7,478 nt of DNA from Selenomonadaceae bacterium (GTDB taxonomy: Bacteria; Bacillota; Negativicutes; Selenomonadales; Selenomonadaceae), in contig JAFSUE010000197.1 in the NCBI GenBank assembly GCA_017445435.1, positions 1 through 7,478 on the forward strand, read 5' to 3'. The translations under genes and the position numbers were made by a program. Below the pieces are notes generated by a model, which ran no database searches, had not been told where the DNA came from, and saw nothing but the letters and a program-made list of their open reading frames with translations. Positions 4,052 through 7,478 of the stretch are shown piece after piece; positions within the stretch are counted from its first letter, which is position 1, and every line of letters starts with the position of its first letter.

Positions 4052-6874
4052 TTAATTTATTTCGCCATATTGTTCAAAAATATTATCAAGTTCGCCGTTC
4101 GTCATAGCACTGCAAACTTTTTCGCGTACTTCGCCTTTCGACATATCAAGCCGCGTAAAAATTTTTTTACCAGCTAAATTTTTTTCACGAATAAGTTGTA
4201 GCCGTCCAACAGCGTTATTTTGTTTTGCATACTCCGCTAAACCTTTCGCCTTCCCAATGTTATTGCGGCGATTAGGATCGTGTGGCTCTAAAACGTCCAC
4301 AATGTAGCCGCTTTCATCGTGACGAACAATTAAAAAGTCAGGGTAAAATGATTTAATTTCGTCGTGTTCGTTTCGATACGGAATGCACAATGAAAAACTT
4401 TTTCCTACAGAATTTCTTATCCAACAAACAAAATCTTTACGTTGCCGCTCCTCATTCAAAATATTTTCTTCCCAACTGTTAAGCTTAACCGTTGCTGTAC
4501 CAGTCTTTCTTTCAACGAACAAATGATCTTCATAAACTTTTCCTTCGGCGTCCTGCGTAAGGTTAATTGATTCAGACAAAGTAAAATTATGTTTGCTAAC
4601 TTCGTCGCTGTCCGAAACAATTTTGTCGTATTCACTGCGCCATTTATCAGTAAGCTTGACAGTTTCACGCCTGAATTTGTCATTCAGTTCATGGAATTTC
4701 TTTTTAGCAAATTGTTCAAGCTGTTCAAGGCATTTATCGTTCGACACGAAAAGTATCACGTCAATTTTGCAATTAATAATTCCGTCCGCGTCAGAAAATT
4801 TATTTACGTATTCTAGCCCAATGCGCGAATCTTTAAAGCGCAATTCAGCTTTATCAAATTGCCTGTCAATGTCCGCGTCTGTCGTCACGAATAAATTGGG
4901 ATTTACAACTTGTTCAAGAATTTCCCCAGACGTATTAAGCACGGTTTCATTAAATCTGAATTTTCTAGTTTCTAGGCTAAGCGCTTCATATTCACCAGAA
5001 CTTTTTAACTTGTCAATGTACCTGCGAATAAGCATAACAATTTCATCAAGCGTAATGTTAAAAGCGCTACGACAAAGTCCACTGCGCGTAAGGAAATTTG
5101 AAATTTTCAACAGTGAATTTAAATAATCACTCGTCCGTACGCGTCCAACTTTATAAGTCAACAGCGCCATTTCATTAATAGCTTTTACAATTTCTGCGCG
5201 GTCGAAAGATTCTTCAATCGGCGAAATTTCTTCGTCAACATTTTCAACATTTTCAAAAATTTCAGCAGGTTCAACATTAATCGGCTTGTCAATCGATTTG
5301 ACGGGCCATTTTTTTTCGGCGGATACGTCATTACCTTTAACTGCAGGTGACGTTGAAGTTGTCGGCGGCTTGAAATTTTCAGCAGACGTTGTAACTTTAT
5401 TATCAGCTGAAAAAAGATTGTCTTTTGAAGTTGCCGTCGAAATTTTTTTGACGTGCCGCGCAGAAATTTTTGGAACATCTTTAACCGTCAACATCTTATT
5501 TTTTCTATTGTTAATATTTTCGCCGATAATTTCTGCGGGAATTGCGCCGCCGTCCGATTGCTTGAAGGCGTCAACAATTTTTTGTACCGTCTCTTTGTCA
5601 AAATGCGGCAGATATAAATGAACTTCGTTTAATGTGTCGTCAAGTTCAATTCGTCTTTGCAACGGCGTACGAATCATTCGCCCTAAAAGTTGCGCTATGT
5701 ACGTTGAATCAACTGCGCGGCGAAATGACATCATAGTTTCAGCTTGTGGACAATCCCAACCCGTAGAAAGATTTTCTTTGAAAAACACAATTTTAATTTT
5801 ATCGTTGCCCGCAATGCTAGACGGCTCGGCATACGGTACGCGCAAATTATTTATCGGCAACTCTGCTTGACTTTGTCCGAAAGTATGAACGACTTCTCCA
5901 ACTTCAAAATTTATTTTTGTCCGCGCAGAAATTATTTTCAAACATTCATCAAGGTCTGTCGCTGAAATTTTATTTGCCGTACCATTTTCAACTTGAATGA
6001 CAAAAATGGGATTAAAATTTTTTTCGCCCTGTTCACTAAGATATTGCCGCCAATGTTCGCATTTATTTTTCCATTCATCAGCCGCCGTTTCCAATACCGA
6101 CATATCTTTTGAGACAATTTTATTATTTTCATCGTCGGGATAAAGGACAATTATTCTTTCCTTCAACAAGCCTGACGCTTGAACATCTTCATTTGTCACG
6201 GTGACTTTTTGAATGCCTGATGAACTATTCGACACCAAATTATTAAAACGTTCTGGCGTCGCTGACATACCGATAACTATCGGCGCGGGCGAAAGGTTAT
6301 CTTCCACGCTACCTTTAATGAACTTTTGCATTATCGTTGTAGCTCGTCCCGCCGCAATGCCTTTCATTCCGCGATGCGCTTCGTCGATTATGAAATAAAT
6401 TTTCCCTGCCTTCGCCTTAATAGTATTTTGCAACGTCTGCCAAATTGTGAACTGCCTAGTATCTGACTTCTGCGTCAAGTTGCTACTCTTGCTCAACTTC
6501 TGCGTATTCAAAAAATAAATTTTTCCGTCGTCAAAAAATTCTTTGTCAAAAGTACTTTCATCAATCATTACAAGTTGTGAATGGTTGATTCTGTCGGCAT
6601 TGAAAAAAAATTTGTCCATTGACTGTTTATTCAGTTCGGGCGAATCACTCAACCACACGAAAATTGCATCTGACTGCGCGGGATATTCTTCACTGCCATG
6701 ATAAACTTTTTCTACAAACGCCGCTAACATTATCGTTTTACCTGCGCCAGTCGGGGCTGTAAATGAAATCGCTTGCGGCTCGCCGTCCTCAAAAAAATGT
6801 TGATACCCTCTTATAGAAAATTTCCTCAACTTTTTCACAGCAAATTTTTGAAAGGGCATTAGTTCAAATTTCAT
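4052..6874 (-). CDS. res: Type III-like restriction enzyme, helicase-nuclease (Res) subunit
   Basis: ATP-dependent DNA-translocating restriction subunit that would work with the methyltransferase encoded just before it. Superfamily 2 helicase motifs are complete: Q-like motif MPFQKFAV (6-13), Walker A APTGAGKT (40-47), DEAH box IDEAHRG (163-169), motif III GMSATPERF (202-210), motif V NLSTGWDCP (368-376) and motif VI QLLGRMIRTP (395-404). A low-complexity S/T/P/K/E-rich linker (about 465-555) joins this to a C-terminal domain with YPDFLIV (PD at 845-846) and VDVLEPHDP (D860, E863, H865) where Res nucleases usually have (D/E)XK; no lysine follows the acidic residue. At 940 residues it has the usual Res length. 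The start codon lies 4 bases after the upstream gene; a GGTGAT ribosome-binding site (6878-6883) overlaps that gene's stop, implying translational coupling. It could be a related helicase-nuclease defence protein rather than a classical type III Res. Confidence 0.88.
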   Translation of the reverse strand: MKFELMPFQKFAVKKLRKFSIRGYQHFFEDGEPQAISFTAPTGAGKTIMLAAFVEKVYHGSEEYPAQSDAIFVWLSDSPELNKQSMDKFFFNADRINHSQLVMIDESTFDKEFFDDGKIYFLNTQKLSKSSNLTQKSDTRQFTIWQTLQNTIKAKAGKIYFIIDEAHRGMKGIAAGRATTIMQKFIKGSVEDNLSPAPIVIGMSATPERFNNLVSNSSSGIQKVTVTNEDVQASGLLKERIIVLYPDDENNKIVSKDMSVLETAADEWKNKCEHWRQYLSEQGEKNFNPIFVIQVENGTANKISATDLDECLKIISARTKINFEVGEVVHTFGQSQAELPINNLRVPYAEPSSIAGNDKIKIVFFKENLSTGWDCPQAETMMSFRRAVDSTYIAQLLGRMIRTPLQRRIELDDTLNEVHLYLPHFDKETVQKIVDAFKQSDGGAIPAEIIGENINNRKNKMLTVKDVPKISARHVKKISTATSKDNLFSADNKVTTSAENFKPPTTSTSPAVKGNDVSAEKKWPVKSIDKPINVEPAEIFENVENVDEEISPIEESFDRAEIVKAINEMALLTYKVGRVRTSDYLNSLLKISNFLTRSGLCRSAFNITLDEIVMLIRRYIDKLKSSGEYEALSLETRKFRFNETVLNTSGEILEQVVNPNLFVTTDADIDRQFDKAELRFKDSRIGLEYVNKFSDADGIINCKIDVILFVSNDKCLEQLEQFAKKKFHELNDKFRRETVKLTDKWRSEYDKIVSDSDEVSKHNFTLSESINLTQDAEGKVYEDHLFVERKTGTATVKLNSWEENILNEERQRKDFVCWIRNSVGKSFSLCIPYRNEHDEIKSFYPDFLIVRHDESGYIVDVLEPHDPNRRNNIGKAKGLAEYAKQNNAVGRLQLIREKNLAGKKIFTRLDMSKGEVREKVCSAMTNGELDNIFEQYGEIN

Positions 6875-6877
6875 TCA

Positions 6878-6883
6878 ATCACC
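6878..6883 (-). promoter_or_regulatory. Ribosome-binding site of res inside the end of mod
   Basis: Minus strand GGTGAT, complementary to the 16S 3' end, overlaps the TGA stop of the methyltransferase gene (6879-6881) and lies 3 bases before the res ATG. This geometry suggests that ribosomes finishing the methyltransferase re-initiate on res, keeping nuclease synthesis dependent on methyltransferase synthesis. Confidence 0.55.
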
Positions 6884-7478
6884 CACTTATTTTAAAATTA
6901 TCTAGATAATCTTGGTAAAGCTGGTACGTCACCTTGTCTTTGAAGTTGCTGATAATTTGCCTATAACCATAATTTGATTTAGTGCTGATGAAAATTGTAT
7001 CAATCGACGGCTCGGCAGTTATCACCTGTTCAAATTCGCTGTAATATGATTCGTCAATCAGCACGGCAAAATTATTTTCGCGCAGAATCAACATTGGCGG
7101 CAAATCTTTTTCATCTGCCAAACTTGGACACGCGCCACGACAGCCCGCTTGAAACCATAGCAACGGCAAAATTTCTTTGAAGTTCCTGCCCATTTCAACA
7201 TAATCTTTGTTCAAAAAGCCCAGCTTGAAGTACGCCGCATTTGCCTTGAAACCGTCCGCCATTTCAATTTCTGTATCAAGATATTTCCCTTTCAGCGGCT
7301 CGCCGTTAATGTTATGCCCTTCGATACTGCAAACCGTACGCGGCCACGTCACGTAACGCGCAATTCCCAATTTTTGCCATTCGTCATCATTTGGCGTATA
7401 ACCTGCGCGGCGCAAATTTTTTTCTTCGGCGTCGGAAACTTCATTGTTCGTAACCATTATGCAACGCCTATTGCCGCC
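6879..7478 (-). CDS. mod: DNA methyltransferase of a type III-like R-M system (partial, C-terminal part)
   Basis: The reading frame is open to the right edge, so the gene begins outside the window; 199 residues are visible. An ATG at 7455-7457 exists, but the codons before it read GGNRRCI and lead into MVTNNEV, a continuous conserved stretch that in adenine-specific methyltransferases of this type follows the catalytic domain. The internal ATG is therefore not the start. From memory of the family, the rest resembles the C-terminal region of these enzymes: LGIARYVTWPRTVCSIEG, then ADGFKANAAYFKLGFL, EILPLLWFQAG and a terminal YQLYQDYLDNF. The catalytic motifs (DPPY-type and the AdoMet-binding FxGxG) must lie off the window. 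The protein would methylate host DNA and guide recognition for the Res subunit. Its TGA stop is 4 bases before res, as in an operon. The family call rests on recognition by eye. Confidence 0.8.
   Translation of the reverse strand, partial: GGNRRCIMVTNNEVSDAEEKNLRRAGYTPNDDEWQKLGIARYVTWPRTVCSIEGHNINGEPLKGKYLDTEIEMADGFKANAAYFKLGFLNKDYVEMGRNFKEILPLLWFQAGCRGACPSLADEKDLPPMLILRENNFAVLIDESYYSEFEQVITAEPSIDTIFISTKSNYGYRQIISNFKDKVTYQLYQDYLDNFKISG

Noticed and set aside
4593..5126. 177-codon plus-strand frame inside res
   Set aside because: It is antisense to a clear helicase-nuclease gene, with serine-rich composition typical of a shadow frame and no ribosome-binding site that I can see.
6879..7457. 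Methyltransferase fragment as a complete 192-residue protein starting at the internal ATG
   Set aside because: The frame stays open to the window edge, and the residues before the ATG (GGNRRCI) belong to the same conserved stretch, so the gene is truncated by the window and not short.

Overview
The window looks like a piece of a low-to-moderate GC (roughly 40%) anaerobic bacterial chromosome. The combination of a short quinone-loop cytochrome bd oxidase, an indolepyruvate:ferredoxin oxidoreductase alpha subunit, AT-rich wobble use mixed with many GCG/CGC codons, and Firmicutes-like Shine-Dalgarno and promoter sequences suggests a member of the Firmicutes, possibly Negativicutes (Selenomonas/Veillonella-like). 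That assignment is inference; no rRNA or marker gene is present.

Layout. (1) 1-1271, minus strand: cydA, cytochrome bd oxidase subunit I, cut by the left edge. (2) 1272-1923: a 650-base divergent intergenic region. It holds a candidate 335-base structured RNA on the cydA strand: a minus-strand promoter at 1661-1689 is followed immediately by one arm of a 20-bp inverted repeat (1632-1651), whose partner (1317-1336) lies 45 bases before cydA. Next come two adjoining arrays of degenerate heptanucleotide repeats (1726-1818) and a strong promoter for the next gene (1861-1889). (3) 1924-3651, plus strand: iorA, with a TTG start and its own promoter, not followed by iorB. Its last codons and stop lie inside another heptamer array. 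(4) 3652-4051: a repeat-rich convergent region with two inverted-repeat elements, a third heptamer locus, a duplicated hairpin terminator, and back-to-back intrinsic terminators for the two converging transcripts. (5) 4052-7478, minus strand: a two-gene restriction-modification operon. The methyltransferase C-terminus (cut by the right edge) is followed after 4 bases by a 940-residue SF2 helicase/nuclease of type III Res type whose C-terminal nuclease motif deviates from the classic PD-(D/E)XK.

How the parts relate. cydA and iorA are separate metabolic genes: respiratory oxygen removal, and ferredoxin-linked oxidation of aryl pyruvates. The R-M pair is a defence cassette with unrelated cargo on its left. 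The most unusual material is non-coding: the predicted RNA before cydA, and the family of period-7 repeats that flanks iorA in inverted orientation and supplies its stop codon.
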